In this document: piece by piece, positions 11,054 through 18,980 of the stretch
Layout of the letters: every line of letters begins with the position of its first letter
How positions within the stretch are numbered: position 1 is the first letter of the stretch
DNA from: Pasteurella multocida subsp. multocida OH4807
GTDB lineage: Bacteria; Pseudomonadota; Gammaproteobacteria; Enterobacterales; Pasteurellaceae
NCBI GenBank assembly: GCA_000973525.1
Contig: CP004391.1
Span: 1,698,001-1,762,000, forward strand
Reading direction: 5' to 3'
Length of the DNA stretch: 64,000 nt
Position numbers and translations under genes: made by a program
Notes under the pieces: generated by a model
The model's input: the letters and a program-made list of their open reading frames with translations, nothing else
Databases searched by the model: none
Told to the model about the DNA's origin: nothing

Positions 11054-12673
11054 ATGCTATCTGAATTGACTTCATCACAATACCTTTTGATTATTGGCGC
11101 GCTTATTTTTTGCTGTGTCGTGTTATTTTTTATCAGCGCGCGTCGTAAACGTGACAGCCAAGAATTGCAACAAGATCTCAATAAAACCATCGAAGATTTC
11201 AATCAATTATTAAGCAAATTTGAAGCCTCTCAACTCGCCAAAAGCCAGCTCGAACAAGCTGTCGTGAAATATCAAACCAATGCAGAAGGGTTGCAAGTGC
11301 GTTTGCTTGAACGTGATGAAAAATTAGGCTATTTACAAAAAGAATTAGACGAAGAACAAGCTCGCCATAACGAAATTTCAGAAAAAATCACTGCACTGAA
11401 AGAACGCTTTGGGATTGCATCTGCACAGGCGGAAAGTTTAGAAAAACAACTTGAACATAGCCAAAGCAATTTCTATCGCAAAGAGCAAGAAAATCGCGAA
11501 TTAGTGGAAAAATTGACCGCACTTTCACAAGAATTTACGGAGCTAAAAACCACGCTTGCTGAAAAAGAGAAAAACTTTGCCGAACAGCAACAAAATATTG
11601 AGCAAAGTAAGCAACAACTAAGCACCGAATTTCAAAATCTCGCTAACCGAATTTTAGAAGAAAAAAGCCGTAGCTTTAGCCAAAGCAACCAAACCGCATT
11701 GGACAGCCTACTCAAGCCATTTCGTGAGCAAATTGAAGGCTTCCAAAAACGGGTGAATGAAATCCATTCCGAATCATTAAAAGGTAATGCGGGATTAGAA
11801 GCAGAAATCAAAAAAGTGTTGGATATCGGCTTAAATATGTCGCAACAAGCAAATAATCTAGCTTCCGCACTGAAAGGTGAAAAGAAAACCTTAGGTAACT
11901 GGGGCGAAGTGCAATTAGAGCGTGCGTTGCAATCAGCGGGCTTGATTGAAGGCGAACATTACGAAGCACAAGTGCATTTTAAAGACAGTGAAGGGAAACA
12001 CAATTACCCTGATTTCATCTTGAATTTGCCGGATAAAAAGCATTTGATTATCGACAGCAAAATGTCGTTGGTAGCGTATGAAAGTGCGGTCAATTCTGAC
12101 GATGAAATGCTTCGTCAAAGCAAATTGCGTGAGCATATCAAAGCAATTAAAAACCACGTTGACGACCTGTCACGCAAGGATTACAGCAACTTGATTGGAA
12201 TGCGTAGCCCGAATTTTGTGCTGATGTTTATTGCGGTTGAGCCTGCTTATATCGAAGCAATGAAAATGGATCCAAGCCTGTTTAATTATGGCTATGAGAA
12301 AAATGTCATTATTGTTTCTCACACCACCTTAATGCCGATTTTACGCACTGTTGCAAACTTGTGGCGTATTGAACGAGGCAATGAAGAAGCAAGAGAAATC
12401 AGTGCTCGCGCAGGAGAAATTTACAACCAAATTTGCGTAGTTGCAGAACGTCTTGGTAAGCTCGGTAGCACACTTTCTACCGTTAGCTCCCACTATAACA
12501 ACACCGTCACTGCACTTGTTGGTCAACAAGGCTTAGTGGGCAAAGTCGAACGCTTCAAAGACCTCTCCGCCAAAGCCAACAAAACTATGCCAAACGTGGA
12601 ATTACTCCACAATGATGTAGAAGTCGAACGCTTGCAAGTGGTTAAAATTGAAGAAAAAAACGACAAGCCATAA
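11054..12673 (+). CDS. rmuC: RmuC family protein (DNA recombination)
   Basis: A 539-residue protein with one membrane segment near residues 8-26 (LLIIGALIFCCVVLFFISA), a long charged coiled coil from about 30 to 200, and a C-terminal nuclease-like RmuC domain containing LGNWGEVQLERALQSAGL and PDFILNLPDKKHLIIDSKMS. RmuC in E. coli limits inversion at short inverted repeats. The name implies nuclease activity, which is inferred from the restriction-endonuclease-like fold. The gene is not obviously in an operon; the thiamine locus follows after its own promoter region. Confidence 0.93.
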   Translation: MLSELTSSQYLLIIGALIFCCVVLFFISARRKRDSQELQQDLNKTIEDFNQLLSKFEASQLAKSQLEQAVVKYQTNAEGLQVRLLERDEKLGYLQKELDEEQARHNEISEKITALKERFGIASAQAESLEKQLEHSQSNFYRKEQENRELVEKLTALSQEFTELKTTLAEKEKNFAEQQQNIEQSKQQLSTEFQNLANRILEEKSRSFSQSNQTALDSLLKPFREQIEGFQKRVNEIHSESLKGNAGLEAEIKKVLDIGLNMSQQANNLASALKGEKKTLGNWGEVQLERALQSAGLIEGEHYEAQVHFKDSEGKHNYPDFILNLPDKKHLIIDSKMSLVAYESAVNSDDEMLRQSKLREHIKAIKNHVDDLSRKDYSNLIGMRSPNFVLMFIAVEPAYIEAMKMDPSLFNYGYEKNVIIVSHTTLMPILRTVANLWRIERGNEEAREISARAGEIYNQICVVAERLGKLGSTLSTVSSHYNNTVTALVGQQGLVGKVERFKDLSAKANKTMPNVELLHNDVEVERLQVVKIEEKNDKP

Positions 12674-12690
12674 CCACAACATAAATTAAT

Positions 12691-12710
12691 AACGTGACAA
12701 AGATCACATT
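12691..12710. promoter_or_regulatory. CRP-like site upstream of the thiamine operon
   Basis: CGTGA-CAAAGA-TCACA at 12693-12708 matches the CRP consensus TGTGA-N6-TCACA in nine of ten positions and is flanked by A and T tracts. It sits between rmuC and the TPP riboswitch, about 55 bases before the aptamer. That distance suits activation of the thiamine-operon promoter. Binding is inferred from the motif only. Confidence 0.6.
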
Positions 12711-12762
12711 TTTTTAACAAATATCTTCTCTTTTTAGTAGAGTAAGGTAGTCTTATTTCGTT

Positions 12763-12851
12763 TTAGTCGGGGTGCTTTACGTATCAATAAAACGTATGGC
12801 TGAGATAATACCCGTGAACCTGATACAGCTAATACTGACGTAGGAAACTAA
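12763..12851 (+). promoter_or_regulatory. TPP riboswitch (THI element)
   Basis: The conserved THI-box parts are present in order: GGGGTGC at 12769-12775, GGCTGAGATAATACCCGTGA, ACCTGATACAGCTAATACTG, and CGTAGGAA at 12839-12846. The outer P1 stem can be formed by TTAGT (12763-12767) with ACTAA (12847-12851). It precedes the thiZ-thiX-tenA-thiY genes, so it should turn them off when thiamine pyrophosphate is plentiful. There is no clear terminator after the aptamer. The AGGA inside the conserved 3' strand is the best ribosome-binding site of the region, so control of translation is the likely mode. Confidence 0.95.
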
Positions 12852-12853
12852 TT

Positions 12854-12922
12854 ATGCGAACACTTTCATTTTCTTTGATTTTTTCAACTTCCTTATCTCG
12901 CTTATTCCTATTTCAACGCTAA
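12854..12922 (+). CDS. 22-residue leader ORF directly after the TPP riboswitch
   Basis: ATG at 12854 follows AGGAA of the riboswitch core with seven-base spacing. The frame runs for 22 residues (MRTLSFSLIFSTSLSRLFLF, then Gln-Arg) to TAA at 12922, a short hydrophobic basic peptide. thiZ starts 19 bases later and has no visible ribosome-binding site of its own. The peptide may therefore act as a translated leader that passes ribosomes to thiZ, with the riboswitch gating the leader. Expression is not shown and the frame could be open by chance. Confidence 0.4.
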   Translation: MRTLSFSLIFSTSLSRLFLFQR

Positions 12923-12941
12923 TTAATTTGCTGTTAATACA

Positions 12942-13664
12942 ATGAATGCGGTTGAAATTCGTTCACTCACATTGACATATAACCAAGAACCGTTGTTCTT
13001 AGGGTTTGATTTTGCGTTACCTAAAGGAAAGTGGACGAGTATTTTGGGCGCATCTGGTGTGGGGAAATCCACCTTGTTGCGCGCGATTGCAGGGCTTGAG
13101 AATGAAGCGAAAACACAAGGGGAAATTTGCTTTCCGCATAATGAAAAAATCAGCTATATGGCACAACAAGATGCGTTGTATCCTTGGTTGTCTGTCATCG
13201 ATAACGTTCAACTAGCTCAATATTTAACCCATTCAAAAACACCAGAAACGCAAGCCAAGGCACAGCAGTTGTTAGCTGCGGTCAAAATGGATATGCACCA
13301 GCACAAGGCTTGTTATCATTTATCTGGTGGACAAAGACAGCGCGTCGCCCTTGCTCGTACGTTAATGCAAGAGGCGGACATCGTTTTAATGGACGAACCT
13401 TTTTCGGCATTGGACGCCGTAACCCGTTTGCAATTGCAAAATCTCGCTTGTGAGTTGCTGAAACACAAGACCGTTTTATTGATCACACACGATCCGCAAG
13501 AGGCGATTCGATTAAGTGATGAAATCTATGTGTTACAAAATTATCCAGCGACGCTTTCAGAGAAAATCACGCCCACAGGCACAGCACCTCGTGAATTAGT
13601 GCAAGATGATTTGTGGCAATTGCAGCAGCATTTACTCGCCCAGCTGATGAAAGGTGCGGAATAA
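12942..13664 (+). CDS. thiZ: ABC transporter ATPase for thiamine precursor (ThiZ type)
   Basis: The 240-residue ATPase has Walker A GASGVGKST, the Q-loop in AQQDALYPWLSV, signature LSGGQRQRVAL, Walker B IVLMDEPFSALD and the switch His in LLITHDPQE. It belongs to the nitrate/taurine/aliphatic sulfonate importer class. The riboswitch, TenA and ThiY neighbours indicate uptake of formylaminopyrimidine or a related thiamine pyrimidine precursor. No ribosome-binding site precedes the ATG; see the leader ORF. Its stop overlaps the thiX start by one base (TAATG). Confidence 0.9.
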   Translation: MNAVEIRSLTLTYNQEPLFLGFDFALPKGKWTSILGASGVGKSTLLRAIAGLENEAKTQGEICFPHNEKISYMAQQDALYPWLSVIDNVQLAQYLTHSKTPETQAKAQQLLAAVKMDMHQHKACYHLSGGQRQRVALARTLMQEADIVLMDEPFSALDAVTRLQLQNLACELLKHKTVLLITHDPQEAIRLSDEIYVLQNYPATLSEKITPTGTAPRELVQDDLWQLQQHLLAQLMKGAE

Positions 13665-14416
13665 TGAAAATCAAAACGCTCCTCAAAGTCACGCTACTTT
13701 CATTATTATTGCTTGGATTATGGCAAAGTGCGGTCAGTTTTTTTGATGTGCCACGCTATATGTTGCCACCACCAACCGAAGTTTTCGACCAACTCACTAG
13801 CCGCTACGATTTATTGTGGGAACACGCTCAAGTGACCTTATTAGAAATCGGGCTAGGGCTATTTTTAGGCATCACATTAGGGCTGATATCCGCCCTACTT
13901 TTAAGTTTATCACGCCATTTATCCGCATTTTTATTACCCTTATTAGTCATCTCGCAAGCCATTCCTGTTTTTGCGATCGCGCCGTTATTGGTGCTGTGGT
14001 TTGGCTATGGGTTAGCCTCCAAAATCGTAATGACGGTGCTCATTATTTATTTCCCTGTTACCGCTGCTTGTTATGACGGCTTACGCAACGCGCCAAACCA
14101 ATGGCAAGAACTGGCAAAAACAATGCAAGTGCCACCGCTTTCGATGTTATTTAAAGTGAGATTACCCGCTGCATTGCCTTCTTTTGCATCGGGTTTACGC
14201 ATTGCGGTATCCGTTGCTCCCATCGGGGCGATTGTCGGCGAGTGGGTCGGTTCATCACAGGGATTGGGGTATTTAATGCTTCACGCCAACGCACGAATGC
14301 AAGTGGATTTAATGTTCTCGGCATTATTCGTTTTAATGCTAATGAGCTTGTGTTTGTATTTCAGCGTGGATTATTTACTAAACAAATGGCTACCTTGGGT
14401 GAGATTCCTAAAATAG
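13664..14416 (+). CDS. thiX: ABC transporter permease for thiamine precursor (ThiX type)
   Basis: A 250-residue inner-membrane permease with about six helices. The ATPase-docking loop ELAKTMQVPPLSMLFKVRLP is near residues 155-175. The start ATG overlaps the ATPase stop by one base and gives a typical N-terminal helix (MKIKTLLKVTLLSLLLLGLW); an upstream in-frame start inside the ATPase gene would add non-family residues. It pairs with ThiZ and the periplasmic ThiY. Confidence 0.9.
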   Translation: MKIKTLLKVTLLSLLLLGLWQSAVSFFDVPRYMLPPPTEVFDQLTSRYDLLWEHAQVTLLEIGLGLFLGITLGLISALLLSLSRHLSAFLLPLLVISQAIPVFAIAPLLVLWFGYGLASKIVMTVLIIYFPVTAACYDGLRNAPNQWQELAKTMQVPPLSMLFKVRLPAALPSFASGLRIAVSVAPIGAIVGEWVGSSQGLGYLMLHANARMQVDLMFSALFVLMLMSLCLYFSVDYLLNKWLPWVRFLK

Positions 14417-14446
14417 CGCCTAAAAAAATCGAGAAGGAACACAACA

Positions 14447-15100
14447 ATGTCAACAACACAACAACTTATCAACAATGCTGGGCAATATTGGCAGGATTAT
14501 GTCCACCACCCATTTGTGCAACAAATGGCAAACGGCACCCTACCAAAAGCCTGCTTCCAACACTATTTGAAACAAGATTATTTATTCCTGTTTCAATACA
14601 ATCGAGCGCTCTCATTGGGCATTTATAAAGCCGAAAATTTTGCTCAAATGAAAACTGCACACGAGGCAATTGGTGCATTGTTGCACGAAATTCAATTACA
14701 TATTCAATTCTGCGAAAGCTGGGGAATTGATGAAGAAACATTATTCAGCACCGAAGAATCTGCTGCTTGCGTGGCTTACACACGTTACGTGTTAGATGCT
14801 GGAATGACAGGCGGTCTAGTTGAGCTTTATACCGCTATCGCACCTTGCGCTATTGGCTATGCGGTGATTGCAAAACACATTGTAGAAAGTGGCGTAAGCC
14901 CTGAAAACAACCCGTATCAAGCGTGGATTGATGCTTATTCAGGCGATGAATTTCAAACCGCAGCACAAAACGCAATTGATGCATTAGATGCGTTATGTGC
15001 AGGTTTAACTGAGACACAAATCGCAAAATTACAGCAGATTTTTAATACTGCAACCCGTATGGAATCTGCATTTTGGCAAATGGGATTAGATTTAAGCTAA
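14447..15100 (+). CDS. tenA: TenA aminopyrimidine aminohydrolase
   Basis: TenA hydrolyses aminomethyl-aminopyrimidine from degraded thiamine to HMP, which ThiD then phosphorylates. The 217-residue all-helical protein has FKQDYLFLFQYNRALSLGIY-like helices near residues 42-62, the catalytic cysteine in IAPCAIGYAV near residue 135, and the C-terminal Glu in RMESAFWQMG. GAAGGA precedes the ATG. It sits between the permease and binding-protein genes, so the encoded pathway is uptake followed by salvage. Confidence 0.95.
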   Translation: MSTTQQLINNAGQYWQDYVHHPFVQQMANGTLPKACFQHYLKQDYLFLFQYNRALSLGIYKAENFAQMKTAHEAIGALLHEIQLHIQFCESWGIDEETLFSTEESAACVAYTRYVLDAGMTGGLVELYTAIAPCAIGYAVIAKHIVESGVSPENNPYQAWIDAYSGDEFQTAAQNAIDALDALCAGLTETQIAKLQQIFNTATRMESAFWQMGLDLS

Positions 15101-15123
15101 CAAGAAAAAAAGGAGACAAATAA

Positions 15124-16071
15124 ATGCAAAACTTCGTGAAAAATACGCTTACAGTTGCACTCGCAATGGGCGTCAGCCTTTCTGTATCCGCAAAAGAAAA
15201 ATTAACTTTATTGCTCGATTGGTTTGTAAACCCAGATCACGCCGCCATCATCGTGGCACAACAAAAAGGTTATTTTGAACAAAATGGCTTAGAAGTTGAA
15301 ATTGTTGAGCCAGCCGATCCTTCTCTGCCACCCAAATTAGTGGCCGCAGGTAAAGCGGATTTAGCGGTGGATTACCAACCACAATTACAAATCCAAGTGG
15401 CTGAAGATTTACCGCTCACTCGTGTTGGTACGTTAGTGGCAACTCCATTAAACACCTTGATTGTATTAGAAAAAAGCGACATCAAAACTCTCGCTGATTT
15501 AAAAGGTAAAAAAATTGGTTATTCAGTGAGTGGCTTTGAGGACTCATTGTTAAAAGCCATGTTGAAATCAGCAGGTTTAACTGGCAAAGATGTGGAAATG
15601 GTGAATGTAAACTGGTCACTTTCACCGTCTGTAATTAGCGTTCAAGTGGACGCTGTGGTCGGCGGTTTCCGTAACTTTGAATTAAACCAGATGCAATTAG
15701 AAAAACAACCAGGTCGTGCGTTCTACCCAGAAGAGCACGGGGTACCGGTATATGATGAGTTAATTTTAGTGGCAAACAAAACGTCAATGCCAAAAGAAAA
15801 AATTAGCAAATTTTTAACCGCACTTGAGCAAGCCACCATTTACACAATAAACCACCCAGATGATGCGTGGAAATCATTCGTTGCATACAAACCAAAAGAA
15901 TTAGACAACGACCTCAACCGTTTAGCGTGGAAAGACACCTTACCACGTTTAGCCTTACGCCCAAGAGCGTTAGACGGTCACCGTTATGAAAGAATGGCGG
16001 CGTTTTTAAAAGAAAATGGCTTAACGAAAGTGGTTAAACCATTGAGTGATTATGCGGTAGAAGTCAAATAG
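15124..16071 (+). CDS. thiY: Periplasmic thiamine-pyrimidine-precursor-binding protein (ThiY type)
   Basis: A 315-residue NMT1/THI5-like binding protein. It has a signal peptide (residues 1-23, ending SLSVSA-KEK), followed by LLLDWFVNPDHAAIIVAQQK and EPADPSLPPKLVAAGKADLA, which are typical of FAMP-binding ThiY. An AAGGAG ribosome-binding site lies nine bases before the ATG. It completes the ThiXYZ importer. The next gene on the strand, thiM, is 583 bases away behind a repeat element. Confidence 0.93.
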   Translation: MQNFVKNTLTVALAMGVSLSVSAKEKLTLLLDWFVNPDHAAIIVAQQKGYFEQNGLEVEIVEPADPSLPPKLVAAGKADLAVDYQPQLQIQVAEDLPLTRVGTLVATPLNTLIVLEKSDIKTLADLKGKKIGYSVSGFEDSLLKAMLKSAGLTGKDVEMVNVNWSLSPSVISVQVDAVVGGFRNFELNQMQLEKQPGRAFYPEEHGVPVYDELILVANKTSMPKEKISKFLTALEQATIYTINHPDDAWKSFVAYKPKELDNDLNRLAWKDTLPRLALRPRALDGHRYERMAAFLKENGLTKVVKPLSDYAVEVK

Positions 16072-16085
16072 CTTTTTTACGATAT

Positions 16086-16618
16086 ATCGGGTTTCGCCGA
16101 GGGCGACCTACTTTTTCTTTGCATGGATTGTTACTTTTCTTTGTTTCTCCAAAGAAAAGTAACCAAAAGAAAGGCGACCCTGCTTTGCCTTGAATCCTTT
16201 GTTCTATTGAATTTGCTTTACGGAAAATTTTGAACTCGCTACGCTCAAACAAGCAAAATTTTCCTACAAATTCAACTTCACAAAGGCGGCAAAGAAGGGA
16301 ACCCATTGTGCATTATTGAACTATTTTGATACCAAAAGATTGTTTGAAAAAGGTTGTGTTTTCGCTATGAAATTACATAAAAAAACACCGCTCTTTTATC
16401 ACGCTTGGAACGAAAAAGTGTCCCGTGTAAGTTGCCCGAATGGAAAAGACATTTTTAGGAAAATAAGGTTGCGTAGCGAAGTGAAGACAACTTATTTTCC
16501 GTTAAGAAAATTTCTTTGAAATGAGGAAAAGCAACTTAGTCGGGTGTGTTTTCTTTTTGCCTACTTTTGCTTTGCACAAGCAAAGAAAAAGTAGGTCGCA
16601 CATAGTGCGAAACCCGAT
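16086..16618. repeat. Non-coding element with terminal inverted repeats between thiY and thiM
   Basis: The 583-base thiY-thiM gap is nearly filled by an element whose ends are inverted copies: ATCGGGTTTCGC, a variable 5- or 7-base spacer, then GCGACCTACTTTTTCTTTGC (left 16086-16122, right 16580-16618). Inside are hairpins at 16130-16163 (perfect 14-base stem of GTTACTTTTCTTTG) and 16560-16595 (16-base stem, one mismatch). The 29-base block 16428-16456 and the blocks at 16520-16538 and after it recur near 32991-33108. No transposase is present and no clear target-site duplication is visible. I take it to be a MITE-like or REP-like dispersed repeat. Two short open frames inside lack ribosome-binding sites and are probably by-products. 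Confidence 0.8.
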
Positions 16619-16654
16619 AAAACTAAAACATCATCAAATAGAAGTACAACCAAA

Positions 16655-17458
16655 ATGCTAAAACCAAAATACCTACAAAAAATCAAATCCCAAAACCCTC
16701 TCATCCACAACATCACCAACGTGGTGGCGGCTAACTTCTCTGCAAATGGATTACTTGCGATTGGGGCTTCGCCATTAATGTCTGCTGCGATTGAAGAAAT
16801 GGACGAAGTGCCACGCATCAGCAATGCACTGGTGATTAATATCGGCACTTTAATGGGAAAAGAAGTGGCTGAGATGGTGTTAGCGGGTCAAACAGCTAAC
16901 CAAGTGGACATTCCTGTGGTGTTAGACCCTGTGGGCGTCGGTGCAACCAGTTTCCGTAAACAAACTGTCGTAACCTTATTAAAAGAAGTGAAGTTTGCTG
17001 CAATTCGTGGCAATGCAGGTGAGTTAGCCACAATCGCAGATGTGGACTGGCAAGCAAAAGGCGTAGATGCAGGCAAAGGCAATGCAAATTTAGCGGAAAT
17101 CGCACGTATTGTTGCAGAGAAATATGATTGTGTGGCGATGATCAGCGGTGCAACGGATTATTTAAGTGATGGCAAACGCCACGCTCAAATTCACAACGGT
17201 ACACCATTATTCCCGAAAATCACGGCATCAGGTTGCTTATTAAGTGCGGTCTGTGGTGCGTTTTTAGCAGTGGCTAAGCCTGAAGAATATTTTGATGCTA
17301 TGGTTGAGGGTTGCACCACTTATGCCCTAGCTGGCGAGTTAGCCGCAAAACAGTTAAGTGACACACAACACGGACAATTTTATGTGGGCTTATTAGATCA
17401 ATTAGCCAACATTTCCCCAGAACAAGTTTCACAATTAGCGAGAGTGTCTTATGAATAA
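16655..17458 (+). CDS. thiM: Hydroxyethylthiazole kinase
   Basis: ThiM phosphorylates 4-methyl-5-hydroxyethylthiazole for salvage into thiamine. The 267-residue ribokinase-like protein has [19 protein letters not shown] near residue 16, [19 protein letters not shown] near 90, and the anion-hole region [11 protein letters not shown] near 190. The usual ATGC here reads ASGC, as in many ThiM proteins. No riboswitch or clear ribosome-binding site lies in the short stretch between the repeat element and the ATG. It overlaps thiD by eight bases. Confidence 0.96.
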   Translation: MLKPKYLQKIKSQNPLIHNITNVVAANFSANGLLAIGASPLMSAAIEEMDEVPRISNALVINIGTLMGKEVAEMVLAGQTANQVDIPVVLDPVGVGATSFRKQTVVTLLKEVKFAAIRGNAGELATIADVDWQAKGVDAGKGNANLAEIARIVAEKYDCVAMISGATDYLSDGKRHAQIHNGTPLFPKITASGCLLSAVCGAFLAVAKPEEYFDAMVEGCTTYALAGELAAKQLSDTQHGQFYVGLLDQLANISPEQVSQLARVSYE

Positions 17459-18263
17459 TATTGCACAAGCCTTAACCATCGCGGGCTCTGATAGCGGTGG
17501 CGGTGCGGGTATCCAAGCGGACTTAAAAACCTTCCAAATGCGTGGTGTGTTTGGTACTTCGGCGATTACCGCCATTACTGCACAAAACACGTTAGGCGTA
17601 TTTGACATTCACCCGATTCCCTTAACGACGATTGAAGCACAGTTGAAAGCCATTGCGGACGACTTCCAAATTTCAGCGTTTAAAATCGGTATGTTAGGCA
17701 CGGCAGAAATTATCGAATGTGTGGCGAATGCATTGAAAAAATACCACTTCGGCAAAATGGTGTTAGACCCAGTAATGATTGCAAAAGGTGGTGCACCGTT
17801 ATTACAACAAAATGCAGTCAATGCGTTGAAACAGCATTTAGTGCCAATGGCAGAAGTGATTACGCCAAACTTACCTGAAGCGGAAGCGTTAACAGGCATT
17901 AAAATTGTGGACGATAAGACCGCACTTGAGGCAGCAACTTTATTACAGCAAATGGGCGCAAAAAATATCGTGATTAAAGGCGGTCACACTGAAGATTCAC
18001 AAAGCACGGTTTGTCGTGACTGGATTTTCACCCCAACTGAAACTTTTTTCTTAGACAGCCCACGTTTCCCAACAAAACATACGCACGGTACAGGTTGTAC
18101 GTTCTCAGCTTGCCTAGCGGCTGAATTAGCGAAAGGCAATTCTGTTGTTGATGCAGTGAAAACCGCGAAGGCTTTCATTACAGCAGCGATTAGTGACCCG
18201 TTAAATATTGGTCACGGGTACGGGCCAACAAACCATTGGGCCTATTCTAAAGTGGAAAAATAA
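17451..18263 (+). CDS. thiD: HMP kinase / HMP-P kinase
   Basis: ThiD phosphorylates hydroxymethylpyrimidine twice to HMP-PP. The 270-residue product has [20 protein letters not shown] at the N-terminus, [12 protein letters not shown] near residue 105, [12 protein letters not shown] near 145, and the active-site [18 protein letters not shown] near 215. The start overlaps the end of thiM, so the two are translated together. It receives HMP made by TenA and the phosphorylated product passes to ThiE. Confidence 0.97.
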   Translation: MNNIAQALTIAGSDSGGGAGIQADLKTFQMRGVFGTSAITAITAQNTLGVFDIHPIPLTTIEAQLKAIADDFQISAFKIGMLGTAEIIECVANALKKYHFGKMVLDPVMIAKGGAPLLQQNAVNALKQHLVPMAEVITPNLPEAEALTGIKIVDDKTALEAATLLQQMGAKNIVIKGGHTEDSQSTVCRDWIFTPTETFFLDSPRFPTKHTHGTGCTFSACLAAELAKGNSVVDAVKTAKAFITAAISDPLNIGHGYGPTNHWAYSKVEK

Positions 18264-18317
18264 GTCTCATTTGCACAAAAGTGCGGTCAAAAAACACAAC
18301 GTTTTGAAAGGATGGAT

Positions 18318-18980
18318 ATGAACAAAATTGAACAAGCAATGCGATTGTATTTTATCGCAGGCACACAGGACTGCCCGAATACAGGGGGTGATCCAGCTGA
18401 AAATCTATTAGGGATTTTAGAACAAGCTTTAAAAGCGGGGATCACCTGTTATCAATTCCGCGAAAAAGGTAAAAAGTCCTTACAAGATCCAGCAAAAGTG
18501 AAAGAACTTGCGATTAAATGTCGCGATCTTTGTCGTCAATATAATGTGCCTTTTGTGGTGAATGATGATGTGCAACTGGCGATTGAAATTGGGGCTGACG
18601 GTATTCACGTTGGGCAAACAGATATGGCAGTCGCTGATGTTGCCGCACTTTGTCATAGCAAATGTTTTATCGGGACCTCCGTTAATACCCTTGAGCAAGG
18701 GCTTGCCGCACAAGCTAATCCGCTTATTGATTATTTCGGCACAGGCCCGATTTTCCCAACTCAATCAAAAGAAGATCCAAAACCTGTTGTGGGGATCGAA
18801 TTCGTTTCTACGATTCGCCAAAATGGGATCGATAAGCCAATCGTGGCTATTGGCGGGGTCACTGCTCAAAGCGCAAGTGAACTACGTCAACGTGGCGCCA
18901 ATGGCGTAGCTGTCATTTCCGCTATCGCACAATCCACCAACATCGCAAAAACCGTTCAGGAGTTGCTAGGGAATGCGTAA
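18318..18980 (+). CDS. thiE: Thiamine-phosphate synthase
   Basis: ThiE joins HMP-PP and HET-P to thiamine phosphate. The 220-residue TIM barrel has YQFREKGKKS, PFVVNDDVQLAIEIGADGIH, VGQTDM, GTSVNT, FGTGPIFPTQSKEDP and PIVAIGGVT in family order. I choose ATG 18318, which has GAAAGG six bases upstream; ATG 18312 is immediately after that site and too close. An uptake signal lies in the 54-base gap after thiD. It overlaps the next gene by eight bases. Confidence 0.95.
   Translation: MNKIEQAMRLYFIAGTQDCPNTGGDPAENLLGILEQALKAGITCYQFREKGKKSLQDPAKVKELAIKCRDLCRQYNVPFVVNDDVQLAIEIGADGIHVGQTDMAVADVAALCHSKCFIGTSVNTLEQGLAAQANPLIDYFGTGPIFPTQSKEDPKPVVGIEFVSTIRQNGIDKPIVAIGGVTAQSASELRQRGANGVAVISAIAQSTNIAKTVQELLGNA

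Noticed and set aside
16064..16306. 80-codon minus-strand frame ending near thiY
   Set aside because: It lies wholly in the inverted-repeat element, has no ribosome-binding site and its sequence mirrors the hairpins; probably a translation of repeat DNA.
16316..16519. 67-codon plus-strand frame in the thiY-thiM gap
   Set aside because: It covers repeat blocks also found near 33 kb, where the frame is not kept.
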